This document shows positions 33,900-43,740 of a stretch of 64,000 nt of DNA, piece after piece. The translations under genes and the position numbers were made by a program. How positions within the stretch are numbered: the first letter of the stretch is position 1; every line of letters starts with the position of its first letter. This DNA comes from Nostoc sp. C052 (lineage in GTDB: Bacteria; Cyanobacteriota; Cyanobacteriia; Cyanobacteriales; Nostocaceae). The notes under the pieces were generated by a model. The model saw only the letters and a program-made list of their open reading frames with translations. It did not search any database and was not told where the DNA came from. The stretch covers positions 1 through 64,000 of the forward strand of contig NZ_CP040272.1 in the NCBI RefSeq assembly GCF_013393905.1. The letters are read 5' to 3'.

Positions 33900-36800
33900 A
33901 TGCTCCAAAGTACGGAAATCATGCTGGGACTCTACAAACCACTACTATGGGTGGCACAGACTCAAGTAGATACCTCAAATATCACACCAGCACAGGCATC
34001 GGTTCTTACTTCCGGGCCGCGCTTTTTTGTAGCTTTAATCTCCGGTGTGATTCTAGCCTTTGCTTTCCAATTAGTTCTCACTAATCTCTCCCTTGCAGCC
34101 GGTATTTCCTACCTGGGGCACTCATCTGACTCGGATTCAGATAATGGGGAAGTGGGAAGTTTGGGCGGTAGTATTCGCAAAATCGGCACAGCAGTGGGGA
34201 TTTGGACATTAGTCACTGTAACGATCGCCTTATTAATTGCTTCTTTCCTCGCGGTAAAATTGAGCCTGGTAATCTTAGATCCAACCTTGGGAGCGATTCT
34301 CGGTTTGGTGATTTGGGGTGCTTACTTTCTGATCCTGGTTTGGGTAAGTTCCACCACCGTAGGCTCCTTAATCGGCTCAGTTGTCAATACGGCAACATCC
34401 GGGTTTCAGGCGATTATGGGGACTGCTACCGCCGCCTTGGGTGCTAAAGCTGTAAATAACCAAGTGGTAGCCACAGCAGAAGCCGCCGCCGCCGCTGTCC
34501 GTCGAGAACTCGGAAGCGCCATCGACCCTGCGAGTATCCGGGAAAACATAGAAGATTACTTAGAAAAGATCCGGCCTCCAGAACTCGATGTGTCAAAGAT
34601 TCGGAGTGATTTTGAAAATTTACTCAACGATCCGCAATTAAAAGCGATCGCTGGGACTCCAGATATCCGCAACATCGATCGCCAAAAGTTTATCGAGTTA
34701 GTCAGCAGTCGCACCGATCTTTCCAAAAAAGACGTTAGCCGCATTGCTGATACTTTGTATAAAGTTTGGCAGCAAGTGGTAAATCAGCAACCAGCCAACG
34801 AAGATCGTTTGGGTGAGTTAATCGATTATCTGAAATCACTTCCACCAGGACAAAGCAAAACAGATGAACTCAACGCCAAGCTGGAACGGTTGTTAGCAGA
34901 AAACCGTGGTTCTAAAGGAACTGACCAAAAGGCAGCTACCGGGCCAATTCAAAGTACACTCCAGCAAGGATTATCTGCCTTAACCGGCATTGTGTTAGGA
35001 CGCACAGATTTGTCTGATTTGGATGTGGAAAAAATCTTGGGTAGTCTCACCAGCGCTAAAGATAAAGTCACCGAACAAGCAGATAAGCTAGGGTTGCCCA
35101 CACCATCACAACCCTATAGCCCAATTCGGGCTGATGTCGAAAACTACCTGTACAATACTTATGCTTGGCAACTGAGTTCAGAAAGAATTGCCCAGGAATT
35201 TCATGATGTCATCTACGACCCAGCAGCCGACCCTGGAATCGTCCGCAGGGAACTAGAACGACTATCCCGCAATGATTTCGCCAAAATTTTGCAGCAACGG
35301 GGATTGCTTACCCAAGGTCAAATTCAGCGCATTGCAAATCAGCTAGAAACTGTTCGCCAAGAAGTGCTAATAACAGTCAGAGCTATTGAAGAAAGAGATA
35401 TAGTCCAAGACTTACAGCGCGCAGTAGAAAGTTATCTACTTGTTACTCCGAAAGCAGATTTGACATCCGAAGGCATTGAGCAGAATTTCAAACCACTGCT
35501 GGCAGACTCAGAGGCAGATTATGAAACCCTGACATTGCGACTGGCTCACATTGAACGCCAAGAAATTCGGCAGATATTGCTACAACGTAATGATGTCCAG
35601 CTATATGAAGTAGACAGCATTCTTGATGAGTTGGAAAAACAACGCGATCGCGTCTTGGTAGAATCCAAGGGATTAGCAGAACAGGCACAATATCAAGCAG
35701 AAACCCTGTGGCTGAATGTAGAATCATATCTGCGTAACACCGGCAAATCAGAACTGAATCCTGATGCTATCCGTGCCGACTTCAAAAAGCTACTGGAAGA
35801 TCCGCAAGCTGGGATTACCTCAATTCGGGCGCGCTTGTCTCGCTTTGACCGCGATACCTTAGTGCAATTGTTGAGCCAGCGAGAAGATTTGAGTGAAGAT
35901 CAAGTTAATCAAATTATCAATGCTACTGAAGAGTCATGGCATAGTATTCGCCACACACCCCAAGCTGTAGTTGATAAAGCGAAAGAGCAATACGACTCGG
36001 TGACAACAACGATCGCAGATTATCTACGGAATACTGGTAAACAAGAACTGAACCCAGAAGGTATTCAGCGAGACTTGACCAAATTGTTTGAAAATCCCAA
36101 AGAGGGAGCCGTGGCACTGCGCCGTCGGTTGTCGCAAGTAGACCGGGATACACTGGTGAAATTGCTCAGTCAACGCCAAGATTTGAGTGAAGAACAAGTT
36201 AATGAAATCATTGATTCCACTCAAACTTCGATTCGTAACTTTGTGCGTGCGCCTCGTCGCCTAGCTAGCCGTACACAACAAAGAGCAGAAACATTCAAAG
36301 CTTATCTGGAAGAGTATCTGCGTCAAACTGGCAAAGAAGAACTCAATCCTGAAGGTATCAAACGCGACTTGCAATTACTGTTGCACGATCCGCGAGTTGG
36401 GGTAGAAAGTTTTGGCGATCGCCTTTCCCAATTTGACCGTGATACCATTATCGCTCTGCTGAAAATTCGGGAAGATATTTCTGATGAAGAAGCAGCAAGG
36501 ATTGCCGATAATATGGTGTCGGTAAGAGATCAATTTGTCGAACAAGTACGGAACATCCAACGGGGCATTCAAGATGCAATTGACGGGGTTTTCGCCCGCA
36601 TTCGTAACTATCTCAACTCCCTGGATCGCCCAGAACTCAACTATGATAGTATTAAGCGCGATGTTCGGACGTTTTTTGACGATCCTCAAGCCGGATTTGA
36701 TGCCCTGCGCGATCGCCTCTCCTCCTTTGACCGTGATACCCTAGTGGCAATTATGAGTTCTCGTGAGGATATCTCCGAGGAAGATGCCAACCGGATCATC

Positions 36801-37019
36801 GACCAAATTGAACGGGCCCGCAACACAGTATTGCAACGTGCAGAACGCATACAGCAGGAAGCCCAACGCCGCCTAGAACAGGTGAAGCATCAAGCACAGC
36901 GCCAAGCAGAAGAAACCCGCAAAGCCGCAGCTACAGCAGCGTGGTGGCTGTTTGCCACAGCATCCGTTTCCGCCTTTTTCTCTGCATTAGGAGGAGCGAT
37001 CGCTGTAGTTAAGCTGTAG
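33900..37019 (+). CDS. Large membrane-anchored protein with about eight 80-90-residue repeats
   Basis: A 1039-residue protein of unknown function. Three N-terminal hydrophobic segments (about 35-66, 98-125, 128-165) and one at the C terminus (about 1012-1038) suggest membrane anchoring at both ends. Between them are repeats starting near residue 215, best conserved in the last four: YLRNTGKxELNPxxI, then LLxDPxxG, RLSxFDRDTLVxLLSQR, EDLSEEQVNxII. Early repeats are diverged. Linkers are charged and probably helical or coiled coil (RIQQEAQRRLEQVKHQAQRQ near the end). It resembles cyanobacterial proteins poorly annotated as MFS or apolipoprotein-like. A terminator follows directly. Confidence 0.85.
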   Translation: MLQSTEIMLGLYKPLLWVAQTQVDTSNITPAQASVLTSGPRFFVALISGVILAFAFQLVLTNLSLAAGISYLGHSSDSDSDNGEVGSLGGSIRKIGTAVGIWTLVTVTIALLIASFLAVKLSLVILDPTLGAILGLVIWGAYFLILVWVSSTTVGSLIGSVVNTATSGFQAIMGTATAALGAKAVNNQVVATAEAAAAAVRRELGSAIDPASIRENIEDYLEKIRPPELDVSKIRSDFENLLNDPQLKAIAGTPDIRNIDRQKFIELVSSRTDLSKKDVSRIADTLYKVWQQVVNQQPANEDRLGELIDYLKSLPPGQSKTDELNAKLERLLAENRGSKGTDQKAATGPIQSTLQQGLSALTGIVLGRTDLSDLDVEKILGSLTSAKDKVTEQADKLGLPTPSQPYSPIRADVENYLYNTYAWQLSSERIAQEFHDVIYDPAADPGIVRRELERLSRNDFAKILQQRGLLTQGQIQRIANQLETVRQEVLITVRAIEERDIVQDLQRAVESYLLVTPKADLTSEGIEQNFKPLLADSEADYETLTLRLAHIERQEIRQILLQRNDVQLYEVDSILDELEKQRDRVLVESKGLAEQAQYQAETLWLNVESYLRNTGKSELNPDAIRADFKKLLEDPQAGITSIRARLSRFDRDTLVQLLSQREDLSEDQVNQIINATEESWHSIRHTPQAVVDKAKEQYDSVTTTIADYLRNTGKQELNPEGIQRDLTKLFENPKEGAVALRRRLSQVDRDTLVKLLSQRQDLSEEQVNEIIDSTQTSIRNFVRAPRRLASRTQQRAETFKAYLEEYLRQTGKEELNPEGIKRDLQLLLHDPRVGVESFGDRLSQFDRDTIIALLKIREDISDEEAARIADNMVSVRDQFVEQVRNIQRGIQDAIDGVFARIRNYLNSLDRPELNYDSIKRDVRTFFDDPQAGFDALRDRLSSFDRDTLVAIMSSREDISEEDANRIIDQIERARNTVLQRAERIQQEAQRRLEQVKHQAQRQAEETRKAAATAAWWLFATASVSAFFSALGGAIAVVKL

Positions 37020-37046
37020 TTAAATAAGTTGTCTCCGCTAACTTTT

Positions 37047-37074
37047 AAGCCTCCTAGTGTTAGGAGGCTTTTCT
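37047..37074 (+). terminator. Rho-independent terminator
   Basis: AAGCCTCCTA (37047-37056) pairs with TAGGAGGCTT (37061-37070), followed by TT. It lies 28 bp after the stop codon of the repeat-protein gene. Confidence 0.85.
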
Positions 37075-37422
37075 ATGTTTAGGATGTCATTTATACTGAA
37101 ATATATTGGCGAATTTCATCTTATACCAATTTGAAAAATGATTGCGACAGATGGTTTCACAAAAACCACACACAGAAAGCGATTCCCAATCCAAAATCTA
37201 AAATCTAAAATTCAAAATGGTATGAGTATGCCTTTCAATATAATCATATATGAATATGCTTTACTGCTCTAATCTCATCCATTAGATAATTGAAAAGATA
37301 TTTGTCTGAATGTTTTAATACTATTAGATAATTTGCAATAAATCCTCAGCCTATTCTCAATAGAATGCTCCGTATTTTTTGCAAATTAAGAATTTTTACC
37401 TAAGTAGCAAGCAATTCAAAGA
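37075..37422. other. Gene-free region
   Basis: AT-rich, about 350 bp, with the dispersed motif AATCTAAAATCTAAAATTC around 37195-37215. No gene or strong structure seen. Confidence 0.5.
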
Positions 37423-37695
37423 ATGCAAAATACATTAGTTGATAAAACCTTCCGTGATAGCAATGGCAAAATTGTTTTGGCTGAAATGCCAAACCCACCA
37501 CTTATTCTTTGGATCGTAGCTAGTTTACTAACTCTAGTTTTTACAACTGGTAAAATCAATACAGTGTTAGACGTTCTGGCAAATGGCTCGTTGTTTACTT
37601 GGGCATGGCTGGAACTATTTCAAGGCGTTAACTATTTTCGCAGAGCGCTAGGTCTTGCTGTATTAATTGGTATTATCGTCTTCAAAATTCAGTAA
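37423..37695 (+). CDS. Small integral membrane protein, unknown function
   Basis: A 90-residue protein with two hydrophobic segments (about 28-45 LILWIVASLLTLVFTTGK, and 73-90 RALGLAVLIGIIVFKIQ) joined by a tryptophan-containing loop (LFTWAWLELFQGVNYF). The short polar N terminus is MQNTLVDKTFRDSNGKIVL. I do not recognise a family. Composition is normal for the region and the frame is clean, so it is probably real. Confidence 0.65.
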   Translation: MQNTLVDKTFRDSNGKIVLAEMPNPPLILWIVASLLTLVFTTGKINTVLDVLANGSLFTWAWLELFQGVNYFRRALGLAVLIGIIVFKIQ

Positions 37696-37952
37696 TTGCA
37701 AGATTATAGATAATAATTAATACCAGTTACAAGAGGTGTTACGGAACTCCTCTTTATTTATCCAAAGTCCAAAATGTGAATAAAGTCATACTTCAATTGT
37801 GACTTTATTACACTGTATCTTCTTATTCAGTATTTTAAACTGAGAGCAATACAGCAAATCAATGAAGCTGTGCAGCAAACAAACCATCTGTTCATAAATT
37901 CTTGATAAGTGCTGTAGAAAACTCAAGTTAATTAATTGCTGGAGATTTGAAA

Positions 37953-38195
37953 ATGAAACGTATTTTATTAGGTACATTGCTTGCTCTACCATTTGCAATT
38001 TCCTCCTTGCCTTCACAAGCATCAGCAGCAGAAATCATTGTCAGACCCAATGTTCATAGAGCTGCTGTTGTGCGTAAACCTGTTGTTGCTCGATATCAAC
38101 GGAAGTTAATTCCTGCACATTGGGAAACAGTACGACGTGGTAACAGATGGGTTAAGGTTCGAGTTCCTGCTCGATATGTAAATGTAAGAGTTTAA
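37953..38195 (+). CDS. Small secreted basic protein
   Basis: An 80-residue protein with a clear Sec signal peptide (MKRILLGTLLALPFAISSL, cleavage near SQASAA). The mature part is Arg/Val-rich and positively charged (RPNVHRAAVVRKPVVARYQR; HWETVRRGNRWVKVRVPARY). I chose the ATG at 37953 with GGAG at 37941-37944; an in-frame TTG at 37947 is less likely. A strong hairpin follows 10 bp after the stop. Function unknown. Confidence 0.78.
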   Translation: MKRILLGTLLALPFAISSLPSQASAAEIIVRPNVHRAAVVRKPVVARYQRKLIPAHWETVRRGNRWVKVRVPARYVNVRV

Positions 38196-38204
38196 TATCT
38201 GAAT

Positions 38205-38241
38205 AGAGGCTAACAACAATACTTGGGTTGTTAGCCTCTTA
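38205..38241 (+). terminator. Terminator hairpin after the small secreted protein gene
   Basis: AGAGGCTAACAAC (38205-38217) pairs perfectly with GTTGTTAGCCTCT (38227-38239). The T tract is short (TTATA). Probable terminator. Confidence 0.7.
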
Positions 38242-38288
38242 TAGGTAAAAACTTGTTGCTAAATAAGACTTGTAAAGCATCTATTAAT

Positions 38289-39230
38289 ATGAACATATAT
38301 CAAACTTCTGGACTTTTTAAAAAACTTCTGATACTTTTATTAGGAATTACTTTCTTGACTGCCTGCGATTCCATTCAGGCTGAAGAAAGAAATATAGGTA
38401 AAGAAAAAATCTTGAGTGGCGATCATTATGGAGAATTAAATGACCAAGGAAAATTACGTACTTACTATTTTTACACTCCAAAATCTTATAATCCAGACCG
38501 CCCGATGCCGTTAGTTTTAGTGTTTCATGGAGATGATGGTAATGGTCGGTCTATTAGTAATGTGACTCACTTCAATGAATTAGCAGAGCAACAAGGATTC
38601 ATTGTTGTTTATCCAGATGGAATTGACCAAAAATGGAGCCTGAGAGGTAACGCTCAAGGAAAGGTGGATGATGTTTTATTTGTCAGTGCTTTGATCGATC
38701 GCCTTCAGCAGGAAATCAATATTGATAGTCATAAAGTTTACGCCACTGGTTTTTCTAGAGGTGGCATACTTACCCAAGCACTGGCGTGTAAATTACCTGA
38801 TAAAATTGCTGGTTTTGCATCAGTAGCGGGTTCGCTTCCAGTTAGACTCAAACCTAATTGCCAGCCTAAAAGTTCCGTATCAATGTTAATGATTAACGGT
38901 ACAAACGATCGCGACGTGCTTTATGAAGGTGACGACCACACTCAACGAGGAGCGCTGGTTTCGATCTCAGATATGGTAGACTTTTGGCGATCGCACGATC
39001 AATGTACCTCATCAAAAGCATCTCCAAATTTTTCTGAAGATAAAGTTAAAACCGCTCTCTACACAGGTTGCAGTGGCAACTCAGAAGTCTGGCAGCTAGC
39101 GGTAGTAAACGGTGGACATTTTTGGCCTGGTGGTTCCTCAACTGACGAGAACCTAAACAAATTCAATGCCAAGCTGGGGTTAAACGCCAGCGAAACAATT
39201 TGGAACTTTTTTCAACGTCACAGTTCATAA
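38289..39230 (+). CDS. Lipoprotein esterase of the PHB depolymerase/LpqC type
   Basis: An exported alpha/beta hydrolase. The N terminus has a lipoprotein signal (KKLLILLLGITFLTAC, with Cys after LTA). The fold begins MPLVLVFHGDDGNGRS; the nucleophile elbow is GFSRGG; the later NGTNDRDV and GGHFWPG carry likely Asp and His. The family (polyhydroxybutyrate depolymerase, feruloyl esterase) hydrolyses ester bonds in polymers or phenolics. I take ATG 38289; an in-frame start at 38253 would put 12 residues before the signal. Real substrate unknown. Confidence 0.85.
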   Translation: MNIYQTSGLFKKLLILLLGITFLTACDSIQAEERNIGKEKILSGDHYGELNDQGKLRTYYFYTPKSYNPDRPMPLVLVFHGDDGNGRSISNVTHFNELAEQQGFIVVYPDGIDQKWSLRGNAQGKVDDVLFVSALIDRLQQEINIDSHKVYATGFSRGGILTQALACKLPDKIAGFASVAGSLPVRLKPNCQPKSSVSMLMINGTNDRDVLYEGDDHTQRGALVSISDMVDFWRSHDQCTSSKASPNFSEDKVKTALYTGCSGNSEVWQLAVVNGGHFWPGGSSTDENLNKFNAKLGLNASETIWNFFQRHSS

Positions 39231-39241
39231 ACCAAAGTTTT

Positions 39242-40075
39242 TTAAACACCATTTTGCTTAAACCATGCCAAGAGGCGTTTCCAGCCATCCTTAGCTTCCT
39301 TCTCGCGGTAGGAGGGGCGATAATCGGCAAAAAATGCGTGGGGTGCATCGGGATAGACGATAATTTCAGATTTGCTATTGCTGGACTTTAAGCGATCGCG
39401 CACCTGCTCTACAGTATCTAGAGGAATACCCGTATCCTTCCCACCATAAAGTCCGAGAATGGGGGCTTTCAGGGTCGATACGATATCGATGGGATACTGG
39501 GGCTGAAGTTCAGTTGCATCACCTACAAGTCGCCCGTACCATGCCACACCTGCCTTCACGTTAGGATTGTGTGCTGCATATAACCAGGTAATACGACCAC
39601 CCCAACAAAAGCCTGTAATTCCCAACTTCTCGCCATTACCCTTAGCTGACTTCTTTGCCCACTTTACTGTGGCATCGAGATCGGATAACACTTGGGCATC
39701 TGGTACTTTAGCGACAATTGGGCGAATTTCGTCTATGCTGCTTAACTTTGAGACATCGCCTTGACGGATAAATAATTCCGGTGCGATCGCTAAATATCCC
39801 AACCGAGCAAAGCGACGAGTGATATCCTGAATATGCTCGTGTACGCCAAAGATTTCTTGGATTACCAGAACAATTGGGAAATTTTCACCAGTAGCCGGTG
39901 CTGCTCTATAGGCAGGAATTTCGCCATCTTTGACAGGAATTTTCACCGCACCAGCGACTAACCCCTTGGCATCAGTGGTGATAGCTTGGGAAGAAATGGG
40001 TTGTACTGCGAGGGCAAAACCTGTTGCTAGGGTGGCTGTTGCAATGAATTTGCGGCGAGTTACTTCTTGCATCAT
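39242..40075 (-). CDS. Exported dienelactone hydrolase family protein
   Basis: A 277-residue alpha/beta hydrolase with a twin-arginine-like signal ([19 protein letters not shown], cleavage near ISSQA). The nucleophile motif is GFCWGG (Cys, as in dienelactone hydrolases), with YGGKDTGI for the Asp and APHAFFADY for the His. It is convergent with the preceding esterase gene, 11 bp apart. GGTAGAG lies just before two consecutive ATGs (40075, 40072). The true substrate is unknown. Confidence 0.9.
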   Translation of the reverse strand: MMQEVTRRKFIATATLATGFALAVQPISSQAITTDAKGLVAGAVKIPVKDGEIPAYRAAPATGENFPIVLVIQEIFGVHEHIQDITRRFARLGYLAIAPELFIRQGDVSKLSSIDEIRPIVAKVPDAQVLSDLDATVKWAKKSAKGNGEKLGITGFCWGGRITWLYAAHNPNVKAGVAWYGRLVGDATELQPQYPIDIVSTLKAPILGLYGGKDTGIPLDTVEQVRDRLKSSNSKSEIIVYPDAPHAFFADYRPSYREKEAKDGWKRLLAWFKQNGV

Positions 40076-40536
40076 CTCTACCTTTAATTAGCGAAAAGTT
40101 TATTATTTGTTATACGTACAGTACTATAAAATAAATACTACAAGTTATCAATCAGCTTACCGTAATACTAGCTTCCTTTACCGTCTAAGCCTTCCTTGCT
40201 GTACCTGTATGTTAGGGAAAAATCGGATGTATTGGCAAAGAAAAGCCATAGCACTCAACAATTTACTGTGCAGAGTTCCCTGATATGCGCGGAAGGGTAG
40301 GTGTACAAATTTCAAAGCTTGAAAAAAGTGCTTCTATCTCAACTCCAGCTAGCATTTCACCCCACCAATACCCAATTTACATCCGCGCAATCTCTAAAAT
40401 GCTTACAGTAAACGGGTTTCATCCTTCAAGCTTTCCCGACACTCTTCCCAAAAAAATTCTCTAATGCTATGATTACTCTATATTCGCGCAACCGCACCTT
40501 GAAAACTAAATATAGCTTGGCTTTCAGGCTCCCGCT
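40076..40536 (+). other. Presumed CRISPR leader and divergent promoter region
   Basis: 461 bp with no gene. The part next to the array (about 40440-40536) is AT-rich and contains the segment CGCGCAACCGCACCTTGAAA, which resembles sequence just outside other cyanobacterial arrays. Because the repeats end GATTGAAAC on this strand, the leader should be on this side. Confidence 0.6.
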
Positions 40537-41445
40537 ATTGCAATTTATCAAAATCCCTATTAGGGATTGAAACAGCTCGTTGCATTGCATTTGAGTGCGC
40601 TGTCCGAGTTATTGCAATTTATCAAAATCCCTATTAGGGATTGAAACTTGATGAGCCGCGCATAGATACTGTAGTATTGGCATTGCAATTTATCAAAATC
40701 CCTATTAGGGATTGAAACCCTTTTCTCTGGTATGTATCCACTATCTTCTATAAAAATTGCAATTTATCAAAATCCCTATTAGGGATTGAAACCTATATTA
40801 GTTCTAGCAAAGGGGGTATTACTTTAATTGCAATTTATCAAAATCCCTATTAGGGATTGAAACTTGATATAAAAGTAACTTTAGGTGATAAAGTTATTAA
40901 ATTGCAATTTATCAAAATCCCTATTAGGGATTGAAACAAATCTGCAATAGGATCTTCAGTAATGGGTATACCATTGCAATTTATCAAAATCCCTATTAGG
41001 GATTGAAACAAAAAACAACTCTATTCAAATTAGTAATAATATCATTGCAATTTATCAAAATCCCTATTAGGGATTGAAACTCCTTCATGGAGGCTACACC
41101 CTGCCTTCTGGCTTCGATTGCAATTTATCAAAATCCCTATTAGGGATTGAAACAAAATAGTGGCGTAATTCTGGATAATCAGAAGTCCTATTGCAATTTA
41201 TCAAAATCCCTATTAGGGATTGAAACACTACTTTAGGAAGCTTCAAAGGGTATGTGGAAAAATTGCAATTTATCAAAATCCCTATTAGGGATTGAAACAA
41301 GACTATATCTTTTATTTCCTCTAAAAACCCTTGTAGCATTGCAATTTATCAAAATCCCTATTAGGGATTGAAACTTGTAATAATCATCTTGTAAGTTACG
41401 ATGCTCTTATTGCAATTTATCAAAATCCCTATTAGGGATTGAAAC
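40537..41445 (+). CRISPR. CRISPR array, 13 identical 37-bp repeats and 12 spacers
   Basis: Repeats start at 40537, 40611, 40682, 40756, 40827, 40901, 40973, 41044, 41117, 41190, 41262, 41338 and 41409. Each is 37 bp, begins ATTGCAATTTATC and ends GGGATTGAAAC; all copies are identical. The repeat holds the palindrome AATCCCTATTAGGGATT. Spacers are 34-39 bp and all differ. The GAAAC end fits type I or III systems of cyanobacteria, with transcription left to right. No cas gene lies in the window. Open frames across the array on the minus strand are shadows. Confidence 0.98.
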
Positions 41446-41700
41446 AAAACAGCAAGCTTATACCTTGTATTATCTCTAGTAGTCTGCCAACCCAAAAATG
41501 CGCTTGTGAGAACTGGGGAAAGGGGAAAGGGAAAAGGGTAAGAGATTTAAACCCTTTCCCCCCGCCCCTTATCCCCAGAGGGGACCCCACCTTCCCCCTT
41601 ACCCTTTACCCCGCCAAGTTCACTTGGCGAACTACTAGAATTGCAGTACAGCACTTCTGGCAGCTATGAGGTACATCCATCCTCAAAGCTGAAAGCTATG
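41446..41700. repeat. Purine/pyrimidine-rich dispersed repeat after the array
   Basis: GGGGAAAGGGGAAAGGGAAA (about 41516-41535) is followed by CCCTTTCCCCCCGCCCC and CCCCCTTACCCTTTACC, giving imperfect inverted repeats. No gene is visible. Confidence 0.65.
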
Positions 41701-41928
41701 CTAGGAAGGTGCAAGGAGAAAAACTGTATTGCATGGTGGTTTCGATGAAGTCCTACTGTCCAAATCTCTGCTGACTTTTAACCGTTCTACTTCTTGCTGT
41801 AGTTCGTAGATGATTTTCTGTAACTCACGTATTACCTTGCTTTGCTCAATAATTATCTCCACCAGTTCTTCTTTTGATAACTGGTTCAAGCTTTCTCGGT
41901 CTAAATCTTGAGGCAGGTTTTGGTTCAT
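41701..41928 (-). pseudogene. N-terminal remnant of an IS66-type transposase
   Basis: From the ATG at 41928 the frame reads MNQNLPQDLDRESLNQL, SKEELVEIIIEQ, a leucine-zipper-like stretch, and VSRDLDSRTSSKPP. That is the N terminus of IS66-type (DUF6444-like) transposases common in cyanobacteria. It ends after about 75 codons, where the family normally continues for several hundred residues. It is a truncated element remnant beside the CRISPR array. Confidence 0.7.
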
Positions 41929-42026
41929 ATTTGTGATATTCTCCCTCAAGTGTCCCCCTTGTCAATACTCTGCCACCTGAATCCTTACCTTTTAATTAGC
42001 ACAAGTATCACGACAATCTGATAATC

Positions 42027-42509
42027 ATGCTAAATCTGCCGACTCAAGACCTACGCTACACAGCTATCCATTTTTTAGAACAAAGTCCTCCACAGCGTCT
42101 ACAAATTCTTAAGCAACTGGGCATAGCTCGTTATGATTTTTTAACCAAAATACAACTAAATGAAGCAAACATCATCTGTATAATGCGGTTTTTCAAGTAT
42201 CCCAATCAGTTAAAGTTTCCTAATCTTATTGGAGCGGATTTATCTGGTTTAATTTTAGATGGAGTAAACTTTATTCGAGGGAATTTGTCAGAAGCAAATC
42301 TCCAAGGTAGTAGTTTAGTAAATGCAGACCTTTTATTTGTAAATTTTACGAAAGCCAACTTGAGAAATGCAGATTTACGAGGTGCAACTCTGAACGAGAC
42401 TATTTGGTTAGAAACTATAGTAGATAAGTGTCAACTTGGTGTGAGTACTGGTTTAAATTATCTGCAACGTCAAGATTTACAATTACGCGGAGCTATATTT
42501 AATTCTTGA
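42027..42509 (+). CDS. Pentapeptide-repeat protein
   Basis: A 160-residue protein. Residues about 70-135 are pentapeptide repeats of the A(D/N)LXX type ([44 protein letters not shown]), forming a right-handed quadrilateral beta-helix. The N-terminal 60 residues ([19 protein letters not shown]) are helical and different. No signal peptide. Such proteins are numerous in cyanobacteria and mostly of unknown function. Confidence 0.85.
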   Translation: MLNLPTQDLRYTAIHFLEQSPPQRLQILKQLGIARYDFLTKIQLNEANIICIMRFFKYPNQLKFPNLIGADLSGLILDGVNFIRGNLSEANLQGSSLVNADLLFVNFTKANLRNADLRGATLNETIWLETIVDKCQLGVSTGLNYLQRQDLQLRGAIFNS

Positions 42510-42574
42510 GAAGTTAGTAATGAAAACACAAAAAATTATAAAATGATTGAATTGATATTGATCTGGATAAGTTA

Positions 42575-43738
42575 ATGAGTATTAAGTTGCCCCAAAAATT
42601 GATGTTGCTGGGTTCAGGAGAACTAGGCAAAGAATTTGCGATCGCGGCTCAACGTCTTGGTAATTATGTGATTGCTGTTGACCGCTACGCCAATGCTCCA
42701 GCGATGCAGGTTGCTGATGCTTATGAAGTTATTTCTATGCTCAGTGCTGATGATTTAGAAGCTGTAGTGACAAAACATCAGCCAGATATAATTATACCAG
42801 AAATTGAAGCAATCAGAACAGAAAAACTGATCGAATTTGAACAGCGGGGCATTACAGTTATACCAACTGCGGCTGCTACTAACTATACAATGAATCGCGA
42901 TAGAATTCGGGAACTGGGACATCAACAATTAGGCATCAGAACGGCTAAATATGGGTATGCAACAACTCTAGAAGAATTGATTGCAGTTTCGGATAAAATT
43001 GGCTTTCCCAATGTTGTTAAACCTGTGATGTCATCCTCTGGGAAAGGTCAGTCTGTAGTGCCGGATCGGAGTGAAGTTGAGAAGGCTTGGAATTATGCGA
43101 TCGCTAATTCTAGAGGAGACAGTCAAAAAGTCATCGTTGAAGAATTTATTAACTTTGAAATTGAGATAACTTTACTGACAATTAAACAGTGGAATGCACC
43201 GACAATTTTTTGTTCTCCCATTGGTCATCGCCAAGAACGAGGAGATTATCAAGAATCCTGGCAACCCGCAGAAATTTCTGAAGACAAGATATTAAAAGCT
43301 CAAGAAATAGCCATAAAAGTCACTGATGCTTTAGGAGGAGCCGGAATTTTTGGCGTTGAATTTTTCATTACCAAAGATGAAGTGATTTTTTCGGAACTTT
43401 CTCCCAGACCCCATGACACGGGAATGGTGACGTTAATCTCACAAAATCTTAACGAATTTGAACTCCATCTACGAGCTATTTTAGACTTGCCAATTCCTCA
43501 TATAGAGCAGCTAGGAGCCTCAGCCAGCGCGGTAATTTTAGCATCAGAAAAATCTGACTCTATTGCTTTTAGTGGTGTCGCCGATGCTTTGTCAGAAAAA
43601 GATGTAGATATTAAATTATTTGGTAAACCTAATGCTCATCCATATCGGCGAATGGGCGTAGCTTTGGCAAAGGGTGTGAATGTCCAAGAGGCTAGGGAAA
43701 AGGCTACGAAAGCCGCAAGTAAAATCACAATTATCTAA
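42575..43738 (+). CDS. purT: Formate-dependent phosphoribosylglycinamide formyltransferase
   Basis: Makes formylglycinamide ribonucleotide from GAR, formate and ATP in purine synthesis. The 387-residue ATP-grasp enzyme starts KLMLLGSGELGKEFAIAAQR, and has VVKPVMSSSGKGQSVV (ATP grasp) and ELSPRPHDTGMVTLIS, all typical of PurT. Length is close to E. coli PurT. Start ATG at 42575. It stands alone between a pentapeptide gene and repeats. Confidence 0.96.
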   Translation: MSIKLPQKLMLLGSGELGKEFAIAAQRLGNYVIAVDRYANAPAMQVADAYEVISMLSADDLEAVVTKHQPDIIIPEIEAIRTEKLIEFEQRGITVIPTAAATNYTMNRDRIRELGHQQLGIRTAKYGYATTLEELIAVSDKIGFPNVVKPVMSSSGKGQSVVPDRSEVEKAWNYAIANSRGDSQKVIVEEFINFEIEITLLTIKQWNAPTIFCSPIGHRQERGDYQESWQPAEISEDKILKAQEIAIKVTDALGGAGIFGVEFFITKDEVIFSELSPRPHDTGMVTLISQNLNEFELHLRAILDLPIPHIEQLGASASAVILASEKSDSIAFSGVADALSEKDVDIKLFGKPNAHPYRRMGVALAKGVNVQEAREKATKAASKITII

Positions 43739-43740
43739 TT

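Noticed and set aside
39163..39391. Small open frames at the junction of the two hydrolase genes
   Set aside because: Overlap conserved C-terminal coding sequence on both strands.
41094..41339. Minus-strand open frame inside the CRISPR array
   Set aside because: Codes for the repeated peptide SIPNRDFDKLQ produced by the CRISPR repeats.
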